Source: Loripinus fragilis (lineage: Eukaryota > Mollusca > Bivalvia > Lucinida > Lucinidae). From it: a DNA stretch of 64,000 bases. The position numbers and the translations under genes were made by a program. This document shows positions 37,601 to 49,600 of this stretch, piece after piece (the stretch's first letter is position 1; every line of letters begins with the position of its first letter). The notes beneath the pieces were generated by a model, which searched no databases, was not told where the DNA came from, and was given only the letters and a program-made list of their open reading frames with translations. The stretch covers positions 30,786,120 to 30,850,119 of the forward strand of contig OZ026520.1 of assembly GCA_964019695.1 (NCBI GenBank), given 5' to 3'.

Positions 37601-40600
37601 CATACTGTTTTCGGGTCACTGTGACCTTGACCTTTACTCCTGGTCTCGGTTCTAGAAAAATCGTGTCCTAAACATATGTCCTATATTGTTTGAGGTAGGA
37701 ATCCCAAATTTGGTGTGTGGATACACCTTTGGGTTGCGGAGTGTTGTGTGCCGTTTTCGGGTCACTGTGGCCTTTACCTTGATCCCTGACCTCGGTTTGA
37801 GAATAATTGTGTCCGGAGCATATCTCCTATAATGTTTGAGGTAGGAATCTCATATTTGGTGTGCGGCTACACCTTGGGGTTGCGGAGTGTCACATACTAT
37901 TTTCGGGTCACTGTGTCCATGACCTTTGACCTCAATTCTAGAAAAATCATTTCTGGAGCTTATCTCCTATATTATTTGGGGTAGGAGTCCCATATTTGGT
38001 ATGTGGATACAACTTGGAATCCTAGAGTGTTGCATACTCTTTTGGGGTCACTGTGACCTTGACCCCTGGCCTCTGCTTAAGAAAAATCGTGTCAGGACCA
38101 TTTCTAGATAAGAATCCCAGATTTAGTGTGTGAATATGTCTTGGGGTTGCGGAGTGTCACACACTGTTTATGAATCACTGTGACCTTGACCTCTGGTCTT
38201 AGTTCTGGGTAAGAAAATGATTACAATTTTATGCTTTTGTTTTTCCATTTCTGAGGAATAATATTTACTGAGCAAACAGTACAGACTCTGTATCTACACT
38301 ATCAGCATACCCACACTAGTATAATTTGTTGGTGTATCCACACTTTGTCAGGGTTTCAAGCTACCTCTTAGCATGCTCTGTAATTTTTCATGCTTTTGTT
38401 ACTGTCAGATGACTTTTACAAAATTAGCTTTTCCAAATTTAAAACGATTTGCAAGAACGCAATCACATAGGGCCATATAGGCAAAAGTATTTAGCATAAA
38501 ATTGTGATTATTTTCTCTATCTAAACATGTGTTTTGGGTGCTCAAAAGAACCATAGCAACGAGAGGCTTCTTTGAGTACCCACAACATATGTTTTGGTTG
38601 AGAAATAAGAAAAGTAATTTTCAGTTACGCACTCTTATCTGGGGGCTGGCATCAGAGTGTCAAACAGTTTGGATCCAGAACCAGGCCTGACATTAAAGTC
38701 ACCACTAGCAAGGAAAGAGTAAAGAAAGGAATAATTTCACAATCAAGTAATTATTAAATATAAAATTGCAGTTTAACTTTGCATGTTGGGTAATTTTGCA
38801 TTCTTTTTGATCTCTGGATTCTTTTTTTTATGATTATTACTTTCTTCGAAAAAAACATTAAGGGTATACCATCAGAGTGTCAAACCATTTTGACAAAACT
38901 TCAGATCCAATCCAAGCTTTGTGATGCGAAACGGTGATCCTTGGGGCAGATTTTTCTATCCCATCCTCACACAAGTAATTGATTCTTATAATGTTGCAGA
39001 AGTTTCATTCAGAGGCAGGCATGGGATTTTTACCTCACAGTGAGACAGGTTCCATTGCTACTTTGGATAAATTTGAGGGGAGTTTATAAGCAAGAGCTGT
39101 CTAACACCTACCTAGTTCAACTGACAACAGGATGCTATTAAAACCTCTGTTTCTTAAATTTATCCTTTTCTGCAGCCATCAATTAAGGGATAGCTGTATT
39201 CAAAATTTTCATTTGGGGAGGTATATCGTCCGATATACGGTTGGAAATTTAGTTTTACGGCGACACGTAAGCGGAGCCGTAAAACGTGATTTCCCAACGT
39301 ATATCCGACGATATACCTCCCCAAATGAAAATTTTAAATATGGTTATCCCCATTCTAATGCACTATTAACATTTTTACTTCAAAAAGACGGCGAAAATGT
39401 ACTTTGTGGTTCCTATATGTCCAGCGGCTCCCAGCTGCATAAAACCGCTTGCCAGCTGCATACATTCACTTGTCAACCAATGAAAAGCGACGTTACGTAA
39501 TGACGTCGGGTTTGCGACAGTATATCCTGCGATATACTGTCTCAAATTTATGACGTTATCCAATCAGATGTCACGTTGCTTTCGCAAGTGCATTAGAATG
39601 ATGTTTTAACTTCTGTTTTAGATTGTCTCATATGTGTCATACTGTGGTGGGCTACCAGCACCTGAAGATTCCAACACACCTCTCAGATATAAATTCAGGT
39701 TTGTATACTTTAAGAATCTGAGGGCGCAGGCCCCCAGATAAAAGTGCTTAATTAAAAATTATTTTCCTTAATTTTCAACCAAAACATATTATGTTGTGGC
39801 TACTCAAAAGAACTGTCTCAATGAGAGGGTTCTTTTGAGCACCAAAAACACATGTTTAAACTAATAGATAAGGGAAAAAAATGATAATTTAAACAATTTT
39901 CAATGGATCTTCAGCCTCAAAATGTTGAATCATGCAGCTTTTAATCACTTCTCTGGTTTATACATCTATTCAATTTAACCTAAGACAAATCTTCTGATTA
40001 GCACTGATTCAACCCAGGAAATGGCCCAACATGACTTAAAAACTGTTGACTGAAATATAAACCCTCATCTCAATTAAACAAATATCTAAAGACAATTGAC
40101 CATTTCAAGTTAAAACTGCTAATATCTTGACTGCAAGCTGCACATTTATAAATGAGTTTCTAAAGTTCAGGATTTTGGAAATGCTTACTGTTGTTCTTGA
40201 GTACACTCTAGATAGAATATTATGTGTTGATATCACCTTGTTATTCCATTAATGTCAATAGAACAACATGTATGTAATTTTCTATCTTATCCAAACAATG
40301 TGCAGAGCACACATCATATTTAGGCCACAAGGTTATATAGAGGATCTTACATGAGTGCTCATGTTTTATTGAATTTATTAAACGAGTTGAGGAAGAGATA
40401 AAATGCGAGGCTTGCCGAGCATTTTATCTCTTTTTCGCAACGAGTTTAGTAAATTCAATAAAAATAGAGCACGAATGTAAGATTCTATTTATCATATGAC
40501 ATTAAGAATACTTTGAAATCTCATTTCTGGCGTAAAAAACGTTATAATGTTGTCAATATGTACGTAACGTTGTTATGGACGTCATTACTTTTCCCTAAAT

Positions 40601-43600
40601 TCGATAACCCACTAGTGGGTTACAGATTTTATTGCAAGGGGTTATTTCACTCCCAGACCCGACGTCATATGATAAAACTTTTTTCATGCTTCACTCAACA
40701 GAGCATGAATTTTTTAACTGCTCATAAAAACTCAAGTGATTAAAAGCAAATGATTGTTCTTACTTTTAAAACACTCAGATGTTGTATTTATCTTGCCTAT
40801 AAATGTTAAAATGCCAAACATTTATGAGCAGGATAAATTTCAAGCATGAAAAAGTTTTATAACCTTGAGCCCAGGGTAAGATAACAAGCTTAAAATAAAA
40901 ATTTCAAACCCACGATTAAATACTTGTCTGTGTGCAAGAAAAGAAAAAAGTTGAGCCATGCTGTATCTGTTTTCCGTAGAAAACTACGCTTGTACTACAA
41001 AAAGTACATGTATCATCTGTTATATTCAGTGTTTACTCTTTGCTTGCTAGTGGCAACATTTGTTGGCTGCTAATAACCTTTGCAAACAGTTTGGACCCAG
41101 ATCAGGCAGTTTGGACCCAGATCAGGACCGACAGAATGTCGGTCCTGATCTGGATCCAAGCTGTTTGAACCTCTGGTGTTATTTCTGAAAGAATATTTTG
41201 AAAAAAGTAATTTTGAAAAATATATGCAGACGACAAAAAATCATGAGAAATTACCCAGCATGCAAAGAGTTAATCTGTTGCAATTATTTTCAGTTGGTAT
41301 CCTAAAGGTGTACTGATGAACTGTCTTAGTGGTGCCAGGTATCTCAAAGATGGTAAGGTAGGTCTGCGGATGAAATTTTATCTCATAGTTTTGTTTGTTT
41401 AATTTGATTCTTTACATCCCATCAACAATCTTTCAGTTATAAAGGGACGGGTCTTCCTGCGTTGAACCAGCACTAAGCTAGGAATAATGTGTCTCGCTCA
41501 AGGACACAACACAGTGATGCCGGTGAGGCTCAAACCGGCTCGAGTTAAGCACTCTACCACTGAGCCACTGCGCTCCCAATTTTTTTTTTTTTTTTTTTTA
41601 TCTCTTAGATTGTTGGGTAGGGCTTTCTATAACTGTTTGTAGAGAAAACTTCTATAGGAGAACACATTTACTCTTCTACATTATGTACTCTAGAAATTTG
41701 GACAGTTGACCTGTGCAAGCAGTGCTATCCCAGATCAGGCCTTGAGATTATAAAACAATTTTCATGCTCGACTCAACTGAGCATGAATTTTTGTTAAAAT
41801 GCCCAAAATTGGCATTTTAACATGTATTAGCGTAAGTACATCATCTGAGAGTTTGAAAGCAGGAAGAGTCTTCATTTTTGAGCATTTTATTTTTATAATC
41901 ATTTGTAATTTCATGCTCAGTTGTTGAGCATGAAAAATGATTTTTTACCTTGAGGCTTGGGAAGGCTGAGATGAGCCTACATATCCACACAATCTCACAA
42001 AAACTATCACTACTCACACACTTGACCCTTTTTTATTCTGATGGATTAAACCATACATTTTGATGCAATAAGATGAATTTGTCCATCTTGAATTTTGATG
42101 GGTCAAAGGTCTAAATATGAGCCACTGTGGTGTAGTGGATTACCCACTCGTAAACCAGGGATCGCAGGTTCAATCCCCAACTTCACCAGTCTATTGGCTA
42201 AGATTTTGAATTGTGGCCCTGTCTTCATATGACTGTAGCTGTTGATGGGATGTTAAACACAAACAAACAAAGGTCTAAATTTTAATATATTTCTGCACCT
42301 GATGATTGTTTTTATCTTATCAAACAGTGCAGACCCTGGTGAAATGCTGCCTTAGTCAGCATTTCATCTGGGTCTGCACTGTTTGCCAAAGTACCTATTT
42401 ATTGGTTTCCGGAATTAAAAGTTTAAAGCATGGTTTTGTTTGTTTGATTTGATTCTTTGCGTCCCATCAACAGTCTTTCAGTTAAACAGGGACGGGTCTT
42501 CCTGGGTTGAACAAGTACAAAGCTAGGATAAATGTGTCTTGCTCAAGGACCACAATGCAGTGACGCCGGTGAGGCTCGAACCCACGGCTCCTCGGTCTCG
42601 AGTCAAGCACGCTACCACTGAGCTACTGAGCTCCCTATTAAAGCATGGTACATGCTGTTAAATGAGGTTCTCACCAAATTCCAACATATAGCACCACTGG
42701 ATAGCCATATAAAGAATGACTACAAATGTGCCATACCGGGCAGCGTAGCGCAGTCGGTAACGTGTCTGGCTACAGATGCGTGTCTGACTGCAGATCCAGG
42801 GGTCGCGAGTTCGATCCCGGCCCGGTACCATACTTTCGTGGAGATTGATCATGAAATACTTTCTACAGTCATTCTCCTCCCTTCCGCTGATTTATTCAAG
42901 AAGGGTTGTTGTCAGTTACAAGCGAAAGTATGTGCACAAATTACTGGTTAACCGCTTGCTCAAGCCTGCCCAGGAAAAAGTGTGGTTAAGTGAACTGACC
43001 GTCCCGCAATGACCATAGCTGTTGACATGGGACGTAAAGCAACAAAAACAAACAAACAAACAAACCAACAAAATGTGCCATAATTACCATTTTGTCATGA
43101 GTCAGCAGAAAACAGGAAATTATAAAATTTCATACTTTATAGTACAGGGCAATCCCTTTATAAGGCTGTGTTAAGGGTCCATAGGTATGTACCATGATTT
43201 AAGTGATTTGCATTATAAAGGGACGATTTTACAATGGAATTATAGGGAAATGACCATAAAATTGCCATTTTATGGTCATTTTCCTATAATTCCTTTGTAA
43301 AATTCTGAGGTAAAATATTTGGGAGTCACAACATAACCGTGTTATATGATCTTATATCCCCAGTGATTTTATTTGTGACTTTGTGAAGCTACCTTTTCCT
43401 TCACAGTTGGGAAAATATATCATAAAAATTGGGAAAATAAGTACTAATTTATACATGAAATTGGGAAAATAAAGGCCATTTTTGGATTGGGAATGACTCC
43501 CATATAAGGCGATAAAAATGGCCAAATAAAATCACTGATCCCCATCCGTGTTATATAACCATCTGTGTGATAATGTGGTGTGTTATAAAGGGACTGCACT

Positions 43601-46600
43601 GTATTTACATTATCTACAGGTGGTGGAGGTGGGCCCTGGAGGGAACCTGCTAGACAGCACCCATGAGCTGAATCTGATGCCAGGCTTTAACTTGGAGGGA
43701 TTTCCAAACAGAGATTCAACTATGTACACATCTGAATATGGCATTGAGAGTGCAAGAACGTGTATAAGAGGGACACTGAGATATAAGGTACATGTGTACA
43801 AAATTGTTATATCACATTCTTGTGGAACTGTAAATGGGCCTCGACACCAGAAAACCTGTCTTCGGGGGTTTGCAAACAACACAGGCACAGACCAGCCTGC
43901 GCATCCACGCAGTCTGATCTGCGCCTTTGTTATTCATGTTTTGGAAATGGAAAGTACCATATCTAAGCTTGCTACAACCAAAATTTCATTTTTCTAGCTA
44001 GTCTCTGTAGCTGAGCAGGCTGGTTTGAATCTCACTTTGTCGGAAACCCCGAAGACAGGTTTTGTCGCAACAAGGCCCAAATAAGACCTACCTATGGTGT
44101 TAACACTATCCTTGTTAGCGGAGACTTTATCATCTGCTGATAACCATTGCGAACAGTTTGGACTCCGATCACAGACGCACATGTACTTATAAAAAAACAG
44201 CAGGATAAGGGTTAAGGTTTGGTTTGATTTGTTTCATCCCAGTCAACAATTATTCAGTCATGTTATGACAGGTCTTCCTGGGTTGCACCAGTACCAAGCA
44301 GCAAATAAAGTGTCTTGCTGAAGGACACAATACAGTGACTCCGAAGGAAGTGAGGCTCGAACCAGCAACTCTTCGTTCCCCCAGTCTAACACACTACCAA
44401 CTGTGCCACTGGGCTACATAACGGGGTAAAGGTTGATTTTAAAATTCATCTGTGTTGAGTTCATAAGTTTCTTGAGTCATAACCTGCCACCACAATTATT
44501 TCAAAGAGGATCTTACATGAGTGCTCATGTTTTAGTGAATTTATTAAACAAGTTGAGGAAAAGTGATAAAATGACAAAAAAATTACTTAAAAATAGCATT
44601 ATTGGCATGAAAAAGTCAAAATTTTGCCATCTTTTACGCAACGTTATACTGGACATCCTTTCGCTATGTAACTAAATCTGTAAACCACTTGTGGTTTATC
44701 TATTTTATTGCATAGCGTTATATAACTCCCAGGTGTGACATCATACTATAAAAACCCTTTTTGTTGGATTTGTTTGAAACTATGAATGTGTTTTGATCTG
44801 TTGAGGAAGTTTTAAAACTTGCCATCTCATCTGAATCTACTATGTTTGTTTTAGGAGAGTATGTAATGGCTTAGCTAGTTTACTGTAAATTTGGAAATTT
44901 TCGTGAGAATTTTATTTTCACGAATAGCATTAAAACACATATTTGCGACATTAAAAACTTGTGACAAGGGCGTGATTTACCTGTATCAGAAAACAACAGA
45001 GTGATTACGACAATTCGTGAGGGTTTTATTTTCATGAAACTACGCATATGCGAAGTTTCGCGAAAATAAAACCCTCGCGAAAATTTCCGTATTTACAGTA
45101 TCATTTGTTTCAGGGATTTGCGAATGTAGCCAAGGGTTTGCTGAAGTTGGGTCTATTGAGTGATGAACCTATGGCTAATTTACAGCCGGAAGGTAGAGAG
45201 AAGACTTGGGTGAGTAAAAAGTTGTCTGCTTTTGTCATCTGCTGAAGAAGCCTCTTGGTCAAATAGTGTAGACCAAGATCAGACTGTTCCTAAGGGAACA
45301 GTCTGATCTGGGTCAGCACTGTTTGTCTCTGTACTTTCATTAATCAGAAAGGTTACAATATATGCAGCAGAGGAAAAAGCATATTAACATTTTTTGATGC
45401 ATTTTGCTAGTAACTCAAAACATTTATAAATAATTATTTTCCATTCGTTTGACTTTTAAAGCATAGTGGAAAAATAATCATTTATATTTAAATAAATTTC
45501 CTTTGCAATTATACTATTGCCATAAAGTTAAGCATATTCCATTTGATAACACCACTTAGGTTTTAGAAACGGTAAGAACAGAAACTTTTGAGAGATACAA
45601 AAATATTATTGTGATTGACAAAAAAAGCAGAATACCAGCGATTTGATAAAGAAAAGCCGTGGAATCTCTGACTTGTTAATAGGCTGCAAACACCTTACAA
45701 AAATTACCCATAAATTTTACAAAATTCAATGAAAATATCATGGAGGCCAAGAGTTAACAAAACTTTTACAATAAGGCTGCGATAGTTGTAATTTCTTCTA
45801 AACTTTCTCTTTGGAGCATACACTTTCAGGATCTGGTGCAAAAAGTCACGAAATAGCTCATATTAATCCACTACTTCCGGTTTATGTTGTGTATAGTCTT
45901 CACACTGTCCAATAACAACTTGGCACATTTTCATCATTAAATTCACTGGGTACATGCGTTCAAGACATGAAATCCTGTCACACTCATGCAGTAGAGTCTA
46001 GCAAAATTCGCAATGGTTTTGATACGGCTGGTTCCCGGTTTAAAACACGTCGGCCGAGCTTGTCCCACACATGTTGGACAGGGTTCAAGTCTGGCAACAG
46101 GCTCGACCGTGGACCCCTAGCGATGTTCTGTTGATTTTCCTATTCCTCTATAATGCCAGTACAGTGAGGTCTTGCAATGTCATCTCGGAGCACCACGTTT
46201 TGGCCATCTAGCGAGTCCAAGGGTGACCTAACACCAGATTCCAGGATTGCGTCCTGGTACTTTTGAGCGTTCAAAGTCCCAGTAACCACCTTTAACTGTA
46301 TCAGGTGGTCGTCAGATGATGCACCACGTACCATAATGCTTTAGTAACACTTCCTTGCACTAAAGAATCAATGTAGACCGAATCCGTTTTGTAATACTGC
46401 CACTCTCTCTATGTTCTTTCAAATGTCTGCTTACAACACTCTGAGACATGTTTAATACCTTTGCAATGTAATCTTGTTTCATACCAGCGTTCCTAATTGC
46501 AATTTATACACATTCTGTCCTCTTTCTTCTTTGTAGATTTATCCAACATACGCATTTTAAGGCTATTTCATGACTCAACAGCAAAAGAAATTCATTTTTG

Positions 46601-49600
46601 CATATCAACTCCTAGACAGTACTGTGTTGTAAGCTTTCCGTTCATGGACAGTAGTAAATGAAACTAATCGAACTTATCCAAATTTTGTAGCCAAAATACA
46701 AGTGTACATGTCAAATAAAACCCAAACCTCAAATTATTTCTCATTACTTTGAAAATCAGGATCTTTAAAAAAAAATATGCTTAACTTTATGGCAATAGTA
46801 TATATTGATTTTGTTTTGGTTTGTTTGATGCTCTACGTCCCAGTCAACAATTTTACAGTCATGTCATGACAATATCCTGTCTTGGAATGAACCAGTACTA
46901 AGCAGCAGATAAAGTGTTTTTGCTCAAGGAGACAATACAGTGACTGCCTTGGTGGCTGGTCTCAAACTAGCATCCCTTTGATCTTTAGTCTAATGCTCTA
47001 CTGACTGCACCATTTCTCTCTGCAGATATTGAAATAATCAGTCGAAAATAATTAGATATGAAATTTGAGAAAATCATGAGTAATTTATAGAAAGCGAACA
47101 CAATGAAACAGAGTCTGCTGTTTTGCTTTTGATTTTGGAAGGGAAAACTCCTGGTCTTTTTGCAAATAAAATACATGTATGATAGATTGTGCATTTTATG
47201 ATATACAAAGTAATGAAATACAGGAAAATACTGATCACATATTATGTGTATTTGAAAAAGTTATATTTCACATGTGAAATATAAAATATAGCTTCTTTTC
47301 ACATGTATAATTAGATATCCTCTGCTCTCTATGTTGCCTTCCCTTAGTTTACTTCAGTTTTTCAAATGCCAGTAAATTTCTTAAAGTCGACAAAAACACA
47401 AAGTGTGGTTATTCATTTTCTTTATTGGATTGTAAGGAGCATTTTAGTAATAAAATTGTCAGGATTTGCTGAAAATTCCATTTTCTTAACTCCAGCTCCT
47501 GTGGTTTCATTTTTGGAAGACAGGCACATTACATATAACATCATCATAAAAATGACGTCATTTGTAATCATGTATGTCATCATGTGTGATCATGTATTGC
47601 TGTGTTTGATACTATGTGCACACAAGTCTCTTGTAAGTGCATCCGTTTTAGTTGCAACTATAATATCAAATTTTAATCCACAGAAAATCTGATGGTGCAT
47701 TAGTAATAGGAATTTATAAAGTAGAAGAAACCAAAAATAGGTGTCAAACATGGATTTTCATAAACATGGATTTTCATGCATTAACATTTGCCAGGTCCCG
47801 ATTGAGAAGGGGTGGGGTAATTGAGGGTGAAGCCCAAGGTTTCCACTATCTCTCACCTGGGGATTGTTAATTAATACAATGAAAAACATTGTTTGATGGC
47901 TATATAATTGCATAAATTCAACTAGGGTAATGGCTTAAATTTATAAAAGTATGGCACTACATTTTGATGCCTTGTCAATACATGTGTTTGTAACTTTGTA
48001 TCAGTTGAAACATAATACAGATTTTATAAAATGTTATTTTTTTTGTTCTAGAGAGGATATTTCTGTGAAATGTTTGGTAAGCCATCTGATACCTTGCTGG
48101 AATCTCTAAAAGATTTAGTACTAGAGAGGGTTGGAGGAGACTTTGAGAGGCTTGATGCCATTGTCAAGTAAGAGATTTATAGCGATAACCCTTAAAGTGC
48201 CAATTACAACCAAAGTCATCTGTCATCGTTGTCTGCTTTTGTCATCTGCTGAAATGTTTTAGAAGCCATTTGGACAAACAGTGTAGACTGGGTCACCCAG
48301 ATCTGACTTCTTTTATATAGGCACAGTCTGATCTGGGTTTTCATAGTTTTACCTTACAAATTAAAATGAAAACATATTTATAATAGCATTTCGTTCCTGC
48401 ATTTTTCGAGCTCTTTAGGTAGAGGGGGTGTTAGTTTGACTGCATATCTGCCATGAAAATTTAAGGGGTTCTCTAAGATGATATGCAATTATTGAGATTT
48501 ATTTAAAAGATTAGCCACACTGTATACCAAACAAATAAAGGGCACATTTCCTATTCTATACAATACGGTTGTAACTGGTTCACAATTTCTGTGATTTCAG
48601 TGAGATTTCATATTTACAATTTTCACCATTTCATTCTTAGGCATTATTTCTTTTATCTCAAGAAACATGTCCAAGTTGTGTTTGGCCAAAATGGTAAAAC
48701 TTCCATGTCATATGTCACTGGTAACCCTGACCATTATAGGTTGATGATGTCATTGAGCACATGAAATGATGACATCATAATCTTATATGTTGTAAAAAAC
48801 AGCGAAGGTTCAATTTTGCATAGAGTATGCAACATCTAATGCTCAAATATAGGGATCACACATATTTTTTATGCTTTAACATTTGTCAGGTCATGAGGAA
48901 GCTGTTTTGAACATGAGGTCGATAGGCCAAGTGTTCAAACATCTCCTGAGGGAGCAGGCAAGTGCTAATGCAATTAAACAAACATGTGTGATTGTTATTC
49001 TTGCATATCTTACCTTATTCCAACCAAATTCACACTGAAAATGCTGCTAAAACATTAAAATATCCCTTTTCTTACTTTAGATTTCTCTAAACAAAATGGT
49101 GTCAGCTGTAAATTTTCATACATCATCACAATTTATGCAATATTTTAGCGCACAAAAGCATTGACAAAATGATCAGTCTGGTCCACAACGCTTTAATTAC
49201 ATAACATCATGCTAATAGCCCAGGGCTCAATCTTATAAACAGCATAACAATCTCCTGATTTGAACATGTATTTGCATTCATTTGACAATAGGTTAAAACA
49301 GCTATATGAATATAGAGGATCTTACATGAGTGCTCTTGTTTTATTGTATTTAATAAACGAGTTGTGGAAAAGTGATAAAATGCAAGGCTTGCCAAGCATT
49401 TTATTACTTTTTCGCAACAAGTTTAATAAATTCGGTAATACAGGAGCACGAGTGTCAGATTCTATTTATCAAATGACATTAGGATTACTTTGAAATTTCA
49501 TTTCTGGCGTGAAAAAGTTATAATTTTGTCATTATGGACGCAACGTTGTTATGGACTTCATAACGTTTTCCGGGAAATCTATAAACCACTAGTGTTTTTT

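Larger units (their letters stand above)
33150..38215. repeat. Nested block of tandem-repeat elements in intron 11
   Basis: The outer layer is a tandem array whose ~140-base unit reads GAATCCCATATTTGGTGTG ... TCGGGTCACTGTGACCTTGA ... GGAGCATATCTCCTATATTG. There is one unit at 33340-33520 and about seven at 37255-38215. The array is interrupted from about 33519 to 37248 by a second repeat-rich element, which is itself interrupted at 33972-35117. No coding potential. Confidence 0.8.

Noticed and set aside
42736..42840. tRNA-like head of SINE family B as a tRNA gene
   Set aside because: It continues into a conserved SINE body and tail and is flanked by a target duplication.
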